A stretch of 64,000 bases of DNA from Streptomyces sp. NBC_01016 (lineage in GTDB: Bacteria; Actinomycetota; Actinomycetes; Streptomycetales; Streptomycetaceae), in NCBI RefSeq assembly GCF_026341035.1, contig NZ_JAPEOQ010000001.1:5766001-5830000 (forward strand), in the 5' to 3' direction. Shown here piece by piece: positions 23,771-32,424 of the stretch. Both the position numbers and the translations under genes were made by a program. The notes below the pieces were generated by a model. That model was not told the DNA's origin, ran no database searches, and saw only the letters and a list, made by a program, of their open reading frames with translations. Within the stretch, counting starts at the first letter, position 1. Each line of letters opens with the position of its first letter.

Positions 23771-25999
23771 TCAGAGCCGCTTCACCGTCACCTCGTCGAC
23801 CCCGTGCCCCTCCACGACCGCCGCCTCTCCGGTCGTACCGTCCCGCACCACCCGATACGTCGCCGCCACACCGCCGTGCTGATCGGGCACCGTCACCGTC
23901 ACGTCCTCCGTGTCCGGGGTGACGAGCAGCGTGAGCCCGGTGAGCCAGTCGCCGTCCGGGCGTGACGCGTCCGCGCCCATCGGCAGGACCGCGCCAGGAC
24001 GCACGTACAGCGGCAGGCTGTCGAAGCCGTGCTGCTCGCGCCGCCAGGCCGGGCCCTCGACCCGCTCGCCGGTGAGGAGATGGGTCCACGTGCCCTCGGG
24101 GACGTAGAACTCGACGTCGCTGTCCGCGGAGAACACCGGTGCCACCAGGAGGTCGGGGCCGAGCATGTACTGGCGGTCCAGGGCGCGCGCCGTCGGGTCG
24201 TCGGGGAAGTCGAGCAGCATCGGGCGCATCAGCGGCACGCCCGTCGTGTGCGCCTCGACCGCCGCGCCGTACAGGTACGGCATCAGGCGGTGCTTGAGCT
24301 TCGTGAACTTTCCTGCCACGTCGACCGCTTCGTCGCCGAACTCCCACGGCACCCGGTACGAGGACGAGCCGTGCAGGCGGCTGTGCGAGGAGAGGAGACC
24401 GAAGGCCAGCCAGCGCTTGAAGACCGCCGCGTCGGGGGTGCCCTCGAAGCCGCCGATGTCGTGCGACCAGAAGCCGAAGCCGGACAGGGAGAGGGACAGG
24501 CCGCCGCGCAGCGACTCCGCCATCGCGCCGAACGAGGACCAGCAGTCGCCGCCCCAGTGCACCGGGAACTGCTGCCCGCCCGCCGTCGCCGAACGGGCGA
24601 AGAGGACGGACTCGCCGCGGCCGCGCTCCTTCTCCAGGAGATCGAAGACGACCTGGTTGTACAGGTGCGTGTAGTAGTTGTGCATGCGCTCCGGGTCGGA
24701 GCCGTCGTGCCAGACGACATCCGTGGGGATGCGCTCGCCGAAGTCCGTCTTGAAGCAGTCGACACCCTGGTCGAGCAGCACCTTGAGCTTGGAGCGGAAC
24801 CAGGCGCAGGCCTCCGGGTTGGTGAAGTCGACGAGCGCCATCCCCGCCTGCCACAGGTCCCACTGCCAGATGTCGCCGTTCGGCCGCTTCACCAAATAGC
24901 CCTGGGCCGCGGCCTCTTCGAACAGGGCCGACTTCTGCGCGATGTACGGGTTGATCCACACGGAGATGCGCAGTCCGCGCTCCTTGAGGCGGGCCAGCAT
25001 GCCCTCCGGATCGGGGAAGACCGCGGGATCCCACTCGAAGTCCGACCACTGGTACTCGCGCATCCAGAAGCAGTCGAAGTGGAAGACGCTCAGCGGGATG
25101 TCGCGCTCCGCCATCCCGTCGACGAACGACGTCACCGTCTCCTCGTCGTACTGCGTCGTGAACGACGTCGTCAGCCACAGGCCGAACGACCACGCGGGCG
25201 GCAGCGCCGGGCGGCCGGTGAGCGCGGTGTAGCGGCGCAGCACGTCCTTCGGGGTGGGTCCTGCGACGACGTAGTACTCGAGCGACTGGTCCTCGACGCT
25301 GAACTGCATCTGACCGACCGACTCCGAGCCGATCTCGTAACTGACCCTTCCGGGGTGCGCGACGAACACGCCGTAGGCACCCGCGGGGGAGACGTGCAGG
25401 CTGAACGGGACGTTCTTGTACGCCTGTTCGCTGCTCGTGCCGCCGTCGGCCTGCCACATGTCGACGACCTGGCCGTTCCTGACGAACGGGGTGAAGCGCT
25501 CGCCGAGGCCGTAGACCTGCTCCCCGACGCCGAGCGACAGCTGCGCGGCCATGTGGTGCGCCCTGTCGCCCGTCCGGAAGAAGGCGGTGCCCTTGCCGCC
25601 CGAGGAGGTGACCTCGCGGCCGTCGGCGTCACGGAAGGACAACTGCCAGGGCGCCGCCTCGTCGAGGTGCACGGACAGCGGCCCGCTGGACAGCTCGACC
25701 CTTGTGCCGTCGCGGCGCACCTCACCGGCGCCGGCGTCCTCGCCGGGCAGCCGGAAGTCCGGCCCCGGGTGCCGCTTTCCCGCGTGGTGGGTGACGCGGA
25801 CCCCGATGACGCCCTCGGCCGGGGTGAAGCAATCGACCGTCAGCAAGGGGGAGTTGAGGGTGTCGCCGCGCCGCTGGATCCGCTTGTCCGCGGCGAACGC
25901 GGTGAAGCGGTCGGCGTCGACGCGCAGGTCGCGGACCTCGGTGGCGTACGAGGCCTCGACCCCGTCGCGCATCAGCCAGAAGCCGTCGGTGAACTTCAT
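23771..25999 (-). CDS. yicI: alpha-xylosidase, GH31 (YicI-like)
   Basis: 742 residues from ATG 25999, placed 5 nt after AGGA and aligning with the E. coli YicI start (MKFTDGFWLMRDGV). The nucleophile aspartate is in DCFKTDFGERIP and the acid/base aspartate in VHWGGDCWSSF. VFHFDCFWMREYQWSDFEWD and LSLSGFGFWSHDIGG line the -1 site. It releases alpha-linked xylose from non-reducing ends, as in isoprimeverose from xyloglucan. It is cytoplasmic (no signal peptide). Divergent from a sugar ABC operon with GH1, suggesting intracellular breakdown of an imported xylo-oligosaccharide. Confidence 0.93.
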   Translation of the reverse strand: MKFTDGFWLMRDGVEASYATEVRDLRVDADRFTAFAADKRIQRRGDTLNSPLLTVDCFTPAEGVIGVRVTHHAGKRHPGPDFRLPGEDAGAGEVRRDGTRVELSSGPLSVHLDEAAPWQLSFRDADGREVTSSGGKGTAFFRTGDRAHHMAAQLSLGVGEQVYGLGERFTPFVRNGQVVDMWQADGGTSSEQAYKNVPFSLHVSPAGAYGVFVAHPGRVSYEIGSESVGQMQFSVEDQSLEYYVVAGPTPKDVLRRYTALTGRPALPPAWSFGLWLTTSFTTQYDEETVTSFVDGMAERDIPLSVFHFDCFWMREYQWSDFEWDPAVFPDPEGMLARLKERGLRISVWINPYIAQKSALFEEAAAQGYLVKRPNGDIWQWDLWQAGMALVDFTNPEACAWFRSKLKVLLDQGVDCFKTDFGERIPTDVVWHDGSDPERMHNYYTHLYNQVVFDLLEKERGRGESVLFARSATAGGQQFPVHWGGDCWSSFGAMAESLRGGLSLSLSGFGFWSHDIGGFEGTPDAAVFKRWLAFGLLSSHSRLHGSSSYRVPWEFGDEAVDVAGKFTKLKHRLMPYLYGAAVEAHTTGVPLMRPMLLDFPDDPTARALDRQYMLGPDLLVAPVFSADSDVEFYVPEGTWTHLLTGERVEGPAWRREQHGFDSLPLYVRPGAVLPMGADASRPDGDWLTGLTLLVTPDTEDVTVTVPDQHGGVAATYRVVRDGTTGEAAVVEGHGVDEVTVKRL

Positions 26000-26098
26000 C
26001 ATCTTCCTCGGGGTGGGCAATGTGCGTGGGCAGGGCGCCGCTACACCGCATTTGAGCTCACGCGCATCGAAAGATCAAGAGGTCGGTACGAGGAATCG

Positions 26099-26112
26099 TC
26101 GAAGCGCTTCGA
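26099..26112. promoter_or_regulatory. LacI-type operator 1, TCGAAGCGCTTCGA
   Basis: A perfect 14-bp palindrome with the central CG step typical of LacI-family sites. About 100 bp upstream of the alpha-xylosidase start, in the 345-base divergent region between 25999 and 26345, which otherwise holds no gene. Confidence 0.7.
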
Positions 26113-26188
26113 TTCGATCGCGATCGGGGTTCGCAAAGGGGTGTAGCGGGCTGTGCGCGAGTGATGAAGTCCGTCGCAAGGTCTGGTG

Positions 26189-26201
26189 TCGAAGCGCTTG
26201 A
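26189..26201. promoter_or_regulatory. LacI-type operator 2, TCGAAGCGCTTGA
   Basis: Near-identical to operator 1, with the core GAAGCGCTT intact, centred exactly 90 bp from it. It is followed directly by the inverted repeat ATGAC/GTCAT (26201-26216). About 145 bp upstream of the ABC binding-protein gene. Two sites allow looping or independent control of the two divergent promoters. Confidence 0.65.
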
Positions 26202-26344
26202 TGACGTATTAGTCATGGCGGAAAACAAAAACGCGCTCTACGTGTGCGGCGCGGGCCGGAGCCGTACCGCGCGATGCGAACACCTCGCCGGGACACGGGA
26301 GTTCCGTCGGGGCCGGCCACCCCTTCAAGGCTTGGGTAACCACC

Positions 26345-27610
26345 GTGACAGCAGCACTTCCACCGGACGTGCCGCGCCCCCGGCGCGGCCGCCGCGGCCG
26401 AAGCACCACCGCGGCACTCACCGCCTGTTCCGCACTCGTCGCAGGCGCGGCGCTCACCGGCTGCGGCGCGGGGCGCGACCCCGGTGTGTTCACCGTTCTC
26501 AACTCCTCGACCGACGCCTCGTACCACGGCTGGGACGCCGCCACGCTGAAGCGTTGCAGCACAAAGCTGGGCCTCACCATCGAGCAGCAGAGCGTGCCCG
26601 CAGCGCAGGTCATGCAGAAGTCGCTGCGCATGGCGTCGTCGAAGTCGCTCCCGGACGTCATCCAGTTCGACGCCTCCGAGACGCCGACGTTCGCGGAGGC
26701 GGGCGGCCTCGTCGACCTGCGGTCCCTCGGTCTGTCCACGAAGGACATCCCGAAGGGCATCGTCGACTTCGGCTCGTACAAGGGGACGTACTACGGGGCC
26801 GCGCGCACGGTGAACACCCTCGCCCTCTTCTACAACAAGGACATCCTGAAGAAGGCCGGGCTCGAAGTGCCCACTACCTGGGACGAGATGAGGGAGACCT
26901 CGAAGAAGCTCACCCAGGGCAGCCAGTACGGGATCGCGCTGAGCGCGGGCGGGGCTGAGGACGGTGTCTTCCAGTTCGCACCGTTCATGTGGTCCAACGG
27001 CGGCGACGAGACGAACCTCGCCGGGCCGAAGGTCGCGGCCGCCCTCGACTACTGGAAGGGCCTCATCAAGGATGGCTCGCTGTCCAGGTCGACCGTCAAC
27101 TGGACGCAGGCCGACGTCAACGACCAGTTCATGGCCGGCAACGCCGCGATGATGATCAACGGCCCTTGGCAGGTGGAGACGCTGAACACGAAGAAGAACC
27201 TGCACTGGGGCATCGCCCGGATCCCGGTCCCCAGCAGCGGCGAGAAGTCCGTGGGACCGCTCGGCGGCGCCGTCCTCACCGTCCCGAAGACCGGGGACAC
27301 GGGCCGCCAGAAGACCGCGGCGAAGATCATCCGCTGTATGTCGTCCGAGCGCGAGCAGATCACCTACGCCCGCAACAGCTGGATGGTCCCCGCCAACGAG
27401 AAGGCCGCCGCGACCTGGCGCAAGGAAGTGCCCGAACTCGACGCGCTCGCCGACCAGGTGGCCACCGCCCGCTCCCGCACCGCGAAGGTCGGGGCGCGCT
27501 GGTCGTCCGTGTCGCTCGCCCTGCAGAGCGCCTTCCAGTCGGCGCTGACCGGGCAGTCCAGCGAGGCCGCGCTGAAGAAGGCGCAGACCCGCGCCACGAG
27601 CGGGAACTGA
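26345..27610 (+). CDS. sugar ABC transporter substrate-binding lipoprotein
   Basis: 421 residues from GTG 26345. Arginine-rich n-region (RPRRGRRGR), hydrophobic core and lipobox ALTGC give a lipoprotein signal. The mature part is a family-1 solute-binding protein: VLNSSTDASYHGWDA, KSLPDVIQFDASETPTFAE, LALFYNKDILKKAGLEVPTT, QFMAGNAAMMINGPWQVE. It should capture an oligosaccharide at the outer face of the membrane for the two permeases that follow. As usual in Streptomyces, no ATPase is encoded here; shared MsiK probably energises it. Confidence 0.9.
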   Translation: MTAALPPDVPRPRRGRRGRSTTAALTACSALVAGAALTGCGAGRDPGVFTVLNSSTDASYHGWDAATLKRCSTKLGLTIEQQSVPAAQVMQKSLRMASSKSLPDVIQFDASETPTFAEAGGLVDLRSLGLSTKDIPKGIVDFGSYKGTYYGAARTVNTLALFYNKDILKKAGLEVPTTWDEMRETSKKLTQGSQYGIALSAGGAEDGVFQFAPFMWSNGGDETNLAGPKVAAALDYWKGLIKDGSLSRSTVNWTQADVNDQFMAGNAAMMINGPWQVETLNTKKNLHWGIARIPVPSSGEKSVGPLGGAVLTVPKTGDTGRQKTAAKIIRCMSSEREQITYARNSWMVPANEKAAATWRKEVPELDALADQVATARSRTAKVGARWSSVSLALQSAFQSALTGQSSEAALKKAQTRATSGN

Positions 27611-27624
27611 GGGGGACAACCGTC

Positions 27625-28575
27625 ATGTCGACCACCACGGCCACCGCGCCCTCCGTTCAGCGCACGGCAGTTCAGAAGAAGACCGACCCGGCGCGCGCGA
27701 GGCGCCGCCGCAGGCTGAGCCAGTGGGGGTTCATCGCCCCCGCTGTGGTCTTTATGCTGCTGTTCTTCGGCTACCCGCTCGTCCGCAACGTCGTGATGAG
27801 CTTCCAGGACTTCTCGCCGTCCACGTTCTTCGACGGCAAGTCCCCCTTCAACGGCACCGACAACTGGAGCAAGGTCTTTCACGACGACCTCTTCGGCAAG
27901 GCGCTGTGGCACACCATCGTCTTCACGATCGGCTCGCTGATCGGCCAGTTCGGCATCGGCCTCGCACTCGCCGTCTTCTTCACCAAGCGGTTCCCGCTGA
28001 ACGGCTTCCTGCGCTCGCTGATCCTGCTGCCCTGGCTCGTCCCGATGGTCGTCTCCGGCATCGTGTGGCGCCGGATCCTCGACCAGGACACCGGCGTCCT
28101 CAACTCCTTCGCCGAGACCATCGGCCTGGGTGGCGCCACGCCGTGGCTGACCAGCCCCGGCATGGCCCTGTTCTCCGTGGTCATGGTGAACATCTGGATC
28201 GGCATCCCGTTCAACATGGTGATCCTCTACGGCGGGCTCCAGGAGATCCCCAAGGAGCTGTACGAAGCCTCCTCCCTGGACGGCGCGTCCGCCTGGCGCA
28301 CCTTCCGCTCGATCACGCTGCCGCTGCTCAAGCCCGTCATCACGGTCGTGCTCGTCCTCGGCTTCATGTCGACGGTCAAGATCCTCGACCTGATCCTCGC
28401 CCTCACCGACGGCGGCCCCGCCGACGCCACCCAGACGCTCGGCACGCTCACGTACCAGAACTCCTTCGTCCAGCTCGACTTCGGCGCGGGCGCCGTCGTC
28501 GGCAACGTCCTCATCCTCATCTCCGCCGTCTTCGCGGTGTTCTACCTGCGGGCCAACCGCTCCGAGGGGAAGTGA
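27625..28575 (+). CDS. sugar ABC permease (MalF-like)
   Basis: 316 residues from ATG 27625. A basic N-terminal tail (ARARRRRRLSQWGF) precedes six membrane segments. The ATPase-coupling EAA loop is ELYEASSLDGASAWRTFRSI, followed by ITLPLLKP. It pairs with the next gene to form the channel of the importer. It lies 14 nt after the binding protein. Confidence 0.92.
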   Translation: MSTTTATAPSVQRTAVQKKTDPARARRRRRLSQWGFIAPAVVFMLLFFGYPLVRNVVMSFQDFSPSTFFDGKSPFNGTDNWSKVFHDDLFGKALWHTIVFTIGSLIGQFGIGLALAVFFTKRFPLNGFLRSLILLPWLVPMVVSGIVWRRILDQDTGVLNSFAETIGLGGATPWLTSPGMALFSVVMVNIWIGIPFNMVILYGGLQEIPKELYEASSLDGASAWRTFRSITLPLLKPVITVVLVLGFMSTVKILDLILALTDGGPADATQTLGTLTYQNSFVQLDFGAGAVVGNVLILISAVFAVFYLRANRSEGK

Positions 28576-28580
28576 CCGGC

Positions 28581-29405
28581 ATGGCGAACGCCACCACCAC
28601 GTCCGGGCGCCGCTGGGGTGCCACCGTCGCCGGGATCGTCATCCTCGGCGTGATGCTGTTCCCGCTGTACTGGATGATCAACACGGCGCTGCAGCCGGAG
28701 TCGGGACTGCTCGAGGTCTCGCCCGTACCGCACTCGCTCGACCTGTCCGGCTTCACATCGGCCATCACCGAGCAGGGCGGCCACCTGCTCACCTCGCTCG
28801 CCGTCGCGCTCGGCGCCGTCGTCATCTGCCTGGCGATCGCTGCGCCCGCCGCGTACGGGCTCGCCCAGTTCCGGCTGCGCGGCAGCCGCACCATCGTCTT
28901 CGGCACACTCATCACGCAGATGGTGCCGGGCATCGTCATCGCCAACGCCCTCTACAGCGCGTACGTCGATATGGGCCTGGTCAACTCCTACTTCGGCCTG
29001 ATGCTCGCCGACGCCTCGCTCGGCATCCCCTTCGCCATCGTCCTCATGCGCTCCTTCATGGTGGCGATCCCGAAGGAGGTCATCGAGGCGGCCGAGGCCG
29101 ACGGCGCGGGCAAGCTGCGCACCTTCGTCCAGGTCGTCCTGCCGATGAGCCGCAACTCCCTGATCACCGCGGGCCTCTTCTCCTTCCTGTACGCGTGGAG
29201 CGACTTCATGTTCGCGCTCACGCTGAACACCACCGACGACGTCAAGCCCGTCACGCTCGGCATCTACCAGTACATCGGCGCGCACGTCGGGGACTGGGGG
29301 TCCGTCATGGCCGCGTCCGTCCTGTCGGCGATCCCCGCCGCCGTGCTGCTCGTCCTCGCCCAGAAGTACATCGCCGCCGGGATCACCGGCGGATCCATCA
29401 AGTAG
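28581..29405 (+). CDS. sugar ABC permease (MalG-like)
   Basis: 274 residues from ATG 28581, with GAGGGGA about 10 nt upstream; GTG 28572 overlaps the previous stop but lies too near the RBS. Six membrane segments; EAA loop is EVIEAAEADGAGKLRTFVQV followed by VLPMSR. C-terminal AGITGGSIK is typical of MalG-type permeases. Second channel subunit of the importer. Confidence 0.92.
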   Translation: MANATTTSGRRWGATVAGIVILGVMLFPLYWMINTALQPESGLLEVSPVPHSLDLSGFTSAITEQGGHLLTSLAVALGAVVICLAIAAPAAYGLAQFRLRGSRTIVFGTLITQMVPGIVIANALYSAYVDMGLVNSYFGLMLADASLGIPFAIVLMRSFMVAIPKEVIEAAEADGAGKLRTFVQVVLPMSRNSLITAGLFSFLYAWSDFMFALTLNTTDDVKPVTLGIYQYIGAHVGDWGSVMAASVLSAIPAAVLLVLAQKYIAAGITGGSIK

Positions 29406-29474
29406 GTCTCCGCGAGTCGGTCTCCGCGAGTCGGTCTCCGTGAGTAAGTCAGTTCAAGTAAGTCACTTCAAGTA
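29405..29474. repeat. 14-bp tandem repeat, five units, starting at the permease stop codon
   Basis: GGTCTCCGCGAGTC occurs twice exactly (29405-29418, 29419-29432), then GGTCTCCGTGAGTA, AGTCAGTTCAAGTA and AGTCACTTCAAGTA in the same 14-bp register up to 29474. It fills the gap to the beta-glucosidase. The last two units supply AAGTAAGG close to the next RBS position. Confidence 0.9.
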
Positions 29475-29483
29475 AGGCTGTTC

Positions 29484-30863
29484 ATGAACGACCTGCCCGT
29501 GTTCCCGGAACGCTTCGTCTTCGGCGCGGCCACCGCCTCGTACCAGATCGAGGGAGCCGCGAAGGAGGACGGCCGCGGCCCCTCCATCTGGGACACCTAC
29601 AGTCACACCCCCGGCCGCACGCACGAGGGCGACACCGGCGACGTGGCCTGCGACCACTACCACCGCTACCCCGAGGACGTGGCACTGCTGCGCGACCTCG
29701 GCGTCGACTCGTACCGCTTCTCGATCGCCTGGCCGCGCATCCAGCCGACGGGGGAGGGCCCCGCCAACCCGAAGGGCCTCGACTTCTACTCGCGGCTCGT
29801 CGACGAACTGCTGGAGGCGGGCATCGAGCCGGCCGCCACGCTCTACCACTGGGACCTTCCGCAGGCACTGGAGGACCGCGGAGGCTGGCGGGTCCGCGAG
29901 ACCGCCGAGCGGTTCGGCGAATACGCGGCGATCGTCGCCGAGCACCTCGCCGACCGCGTCCCGCGCTGGATCACCCTCAACGAGCCCTGGTGCAGCGCCT
30001 TCCTCGGCTACTCGGTGGGCCGCCACGCGCCCGGAGCCCAGGAAGGCACCGGCGCCCTGGCAGCGGCACACCACCTGCTCGTCGGCCACGGCCTGGCGAT
30101 GAAGGCGCTGCGGGCCGCGGGCGTGCGCGAGGCGGGCATCACCCTCAACCTCGACCGCAACGTCCCCGCCGCCGACACGGACGCCGACCGCGCGGCCGCC
30201 GTCCGCGCCGACACCCAGCACAACCTCGTCTGGACGGAGCCGATCCTCGCAGGCCGCTACCCGACGACGGAGGACGACACCTGGGGCGAGCTCGTCGCCC
30301 GCCAGGACTTCCGCCGCGCAGGCGACCTCGACCTCATCGGGCAGCCGCTCGACTTCCTCGGCGTCAACTACTACCGGCCGATCGTGGTCGCCGACGCCCC
30401 GCACCGGGAGCCGGACCCGGCGCGCCGCGTCGCCACCGACAACCGGTACGAGGAGCGCCCCTACCCCGACGTGCGGCGCACGGCGATGGGCTGGCCCGTC
30501 GTCCCCGAGTCCTTCACCGACCTGCTGACCACGCTGAAGGCCCGGTACGGCAGCGCCCTCCCGCCGATCCACATCACCGAGAACGGCACCGCCGAACACG
30601 ACGAACCGGCCGCCGACGGCGCCGTGCACGACACCGACCGCGTCGCCTACCTGCACAGCCACCTCACGGCGCTGCGCGCGGCGATGGACGCGGGCGTCGA
30701 CGTGCGCGGCTACTACGTGTGGTCGCTGCTCGACAACTTCGAGTGGGCCCTCGGGTACGCGAAGCGGTTCGGCATCGTCCGCGTCGACTACGACACCCAG
30801 GAGCGCACGCCGAAGGACAGCTACCACTGGTACCGGAAGCTGATCGCTGCGCACCGGGGCTGA
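29484..30863 (+). CDS. beta-glucosidase, GH1
   Basis: 459 residues, the normal GH1 length. FVFGAATASYQIEGA at the N-terminus; acid/base E167 in ITLNEPW; nucleophile glutamate in HITENGTAEHD; YYVWSLLDNFEWALGYAKRF near the end. No signal peptide, so it is cytoplasmic. It follows the ABC permeases and should hydrolyse beta-glucosidic links in the imported oligosaccharide. With the alpha-xylosidase across the shared promoter it can strip xyloglucan-type fragments. Confidence 0.93.
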   Translation: MNDLPVFPERFVFGAATASYQIEGAAKEDGRGPSIWDTYSHTPGRTHEGDTGDVACDHYHRYPEDVALLRDLGVDSYRFSIAWPRIQPTGEGPANPKGLDFYSRLVDELLEAGIEPAATLYHWDLPQALEDRGGWRVRETAERFGEYAAIVAEHLADRVPRWITLNEPWCSAFLGYSVGRHAPGAQEGTGALAAAHHLLVGHGLAMKALRAAGVREAGITLNLDRNVPAADTDADRAAAVRADTQHNLVWTEPILAGRYPTTEDDTWGELVARQDFRRAGDLDLIGQPLDFLGVNYYRPIVVADAPHREPDPARRVATDNRYEERPYPDVRRTAMGWPVVPESFTDLLTTLKARYGSALPPIHITENGTAEHDEPAADGAVHDTDRVAYLHSHLTALRAAMDAGVDVRGYYVWSLLDNFEWALGYAKRFGIVRVDYDTQERTPKDSYHWYRKLIAAHRG

Positions 30864-30878
30864 CACCCGCACCGGGCT

Positions 30879-32285
30879 TCAGGCGGTGATGTCCTCCAGG
30901 CTCCGGTCCCGCGTCGACGTACCGAACACGGCGACCGCCACCACCGCGATCACGATCACGGCGCACAGCAGCAGGAACACGCCGACGAACGTGAGCGAGG
31001 TGTAGGCGGCGCCGAGGACGATCGGGGCCAGGGCCGCGCCGATACGGCTGAAGACGGCGGACGCGCCGACGCCCGTGCCGCGGATCCACGTCGGGTAGAC
31101 CTCGGGCGTGTACGTGTACAGGGGCGCGTAGGCGCCGTTGAGGAAGAACGCGAGCGCCACGCTGCACACGATCACGACCGCGTCGCTGTGGGTCGTCGCC
31201 GCACCGAGCGCGGCCAGGGCGCCCGCCAGCAGGAAGATGACGATGCTCCACTTGCGGTCGAGGCGCTCGGACAGCACGGCGGCCGGGTAGTAGCCGGCGA
31301 CCTGGGCGACCTCGATGAGGATGGAGTAGCCGAAGCTCTCGCTGATGGAGAAGCCCCGGTCGACCAGGAGCGTCGGCAGGAAGACCAGGAAGCCGTAGTA
31401 GACGAAGCTGAAGCAGAACCAGAGCACCCAGACGAGTCCGGTCTGGCGCAACAGCGGAGGACGCCACAGGGCCAGGAAGCGGGCGAGGCCCGTCGGTTGG
31501 TCGGTCGGCGGGGCCGAAGTCGCCGCGTGCCCTGTGGGCGCCGGCTCGGGCAGCGGCGCCCCGGTCGCCTTGCGGACCTTGTCCTCCAGGCGCTCCACCT
31601 CCACCATCGCCTCGTCCACCCGCCCGCGCGAGACCAGATAGCGCGGTGACTCGGGCAGACTGCGCCGCCAGAACACGGCCAGGATGATCGGGAGGCCGAC
31701 GACGATCTGAGCGATGCGCCAGCCGCCGTCGAAGGCCTGGATGATGAAGTAGCCGATCAGCGCGGCCAGTACATAGCCGAACGCGAAGAACCCGGCGAGC
31801 GAGCCGACGAAGTGACCGCGCCGGGACGGCGGCGAGAACTCCGCCAGGTACGGCATCACGATGTTGGCGTTGATGCCGATGGCGACGCCGCCGACGATGC
31901 GGGTGGCGACCAGCACGAAGGCGTCGGGGGAGAACGCACCGAGGATCATCGCCGCGCTGTAGACGGTCATCGACCAGACGAGGAGATTGCGCCGGCCGGT
32001 GCGGTCGCCGATGAAGCCGACGAGCAGCGCGCCGAGCACGGCGCCGATGAGGGAGGAGCTGCCGAGCAGCCCCTGTTCCAGGCCGGAGAGCGCGAAGACA
32101 CCGGCCACGATGGGCAGCAGGAACGAGACGATCCCGTTGTCCATGCCGTCGAAGGTGGTGCTCAGGCCGCCCTTGAGGAGGATGCCGCGCTGGACGCGGG
32201 TGAACGGCAGCCGGTCGAGCCGGGCCGCCACCTCGCGGGCGGCGCCGGTCAGTTGGTGGGGTGGGGTGGAGGTCTGTGGGGTCAC
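30879..32285 (-). CDS. MFS transporter (sugar/acid porter type)
   Basis: 468 residues from GTG 32285, which has GAAGGGCGG upstream; the frame is open further but lacks coding character. Twelve membrane segments. GFIGDRTGRRNLLVWS is the loop 2-3 motif, WRRSLPESPRYLVSRGRVDEA the central loop motif of sugar-porter/aromatic-acid families, and TYTPEVYPTWIRGTGVG the loop 10-11 motif. It lies downstream of the dipeptidase-like gene in the same direction and likely imports the compound that the cluster metabolises. Confidence 0.88.
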   Translation of the reverse strand: MTPQTSTPPHQLTGAAREVAARLDRLPFTRVQRGILLKGGLSTTFDGMDNGIVSFLLPIVAGVFALSGLEQGLLGSSSLIGAVLGALLVGFIGDRTGRRNLLVWSMTVYSAAMILGAFSPDAFVLVATRIVGGVAIGINANIVMPYLAEFSPPSRRGHFVGSLAGFFAFGYVLAALIGYFIIQAFDGGWRIAQIVVGLPIILAVFWRRSLPESPRYLVSRGRVDEAMVEVERLEDKVRKATGAPLPEPAPTGHAATSAPPTDQPTGLARFLALWRPPLLRQTGLVWVLWFCFSFVYYGFLVFLPTLLVDRGFSISESFGYSILIEVAQVAGYYPAAVLSERLDRKWSIVIFLLAGALAALGAATTHSDAVVIVCSVALAFFLNGAYAPLYTYTPEVYPTWIRGTGVGASAVFSRIGAALAPIVLGAAYTSLTFVGVFLLLCAVIVIAVVAVAVFGTSTRDRSLEDITA

Positions 32286-32424
32286 GATGACCGCCCTTCG
32301 GGGCCACGCCGGGGGTGACGTGGTGGGGTCGGGGAGAGGGGGCTCCTTGAGGTGGTGCGGGGACGCCGGGGCATGGCGGACCACGCCCCGGCGGGTGGGG
32401 CGGTGAGTACTACAGGGGGAGGGG

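Noticed and set aside
17216..26344. DasR (dre) sites near the PTS and sugar genes
   Set aside because: No sequence close to TGGTCTAGACCA was seen in the promoter regions inspected.
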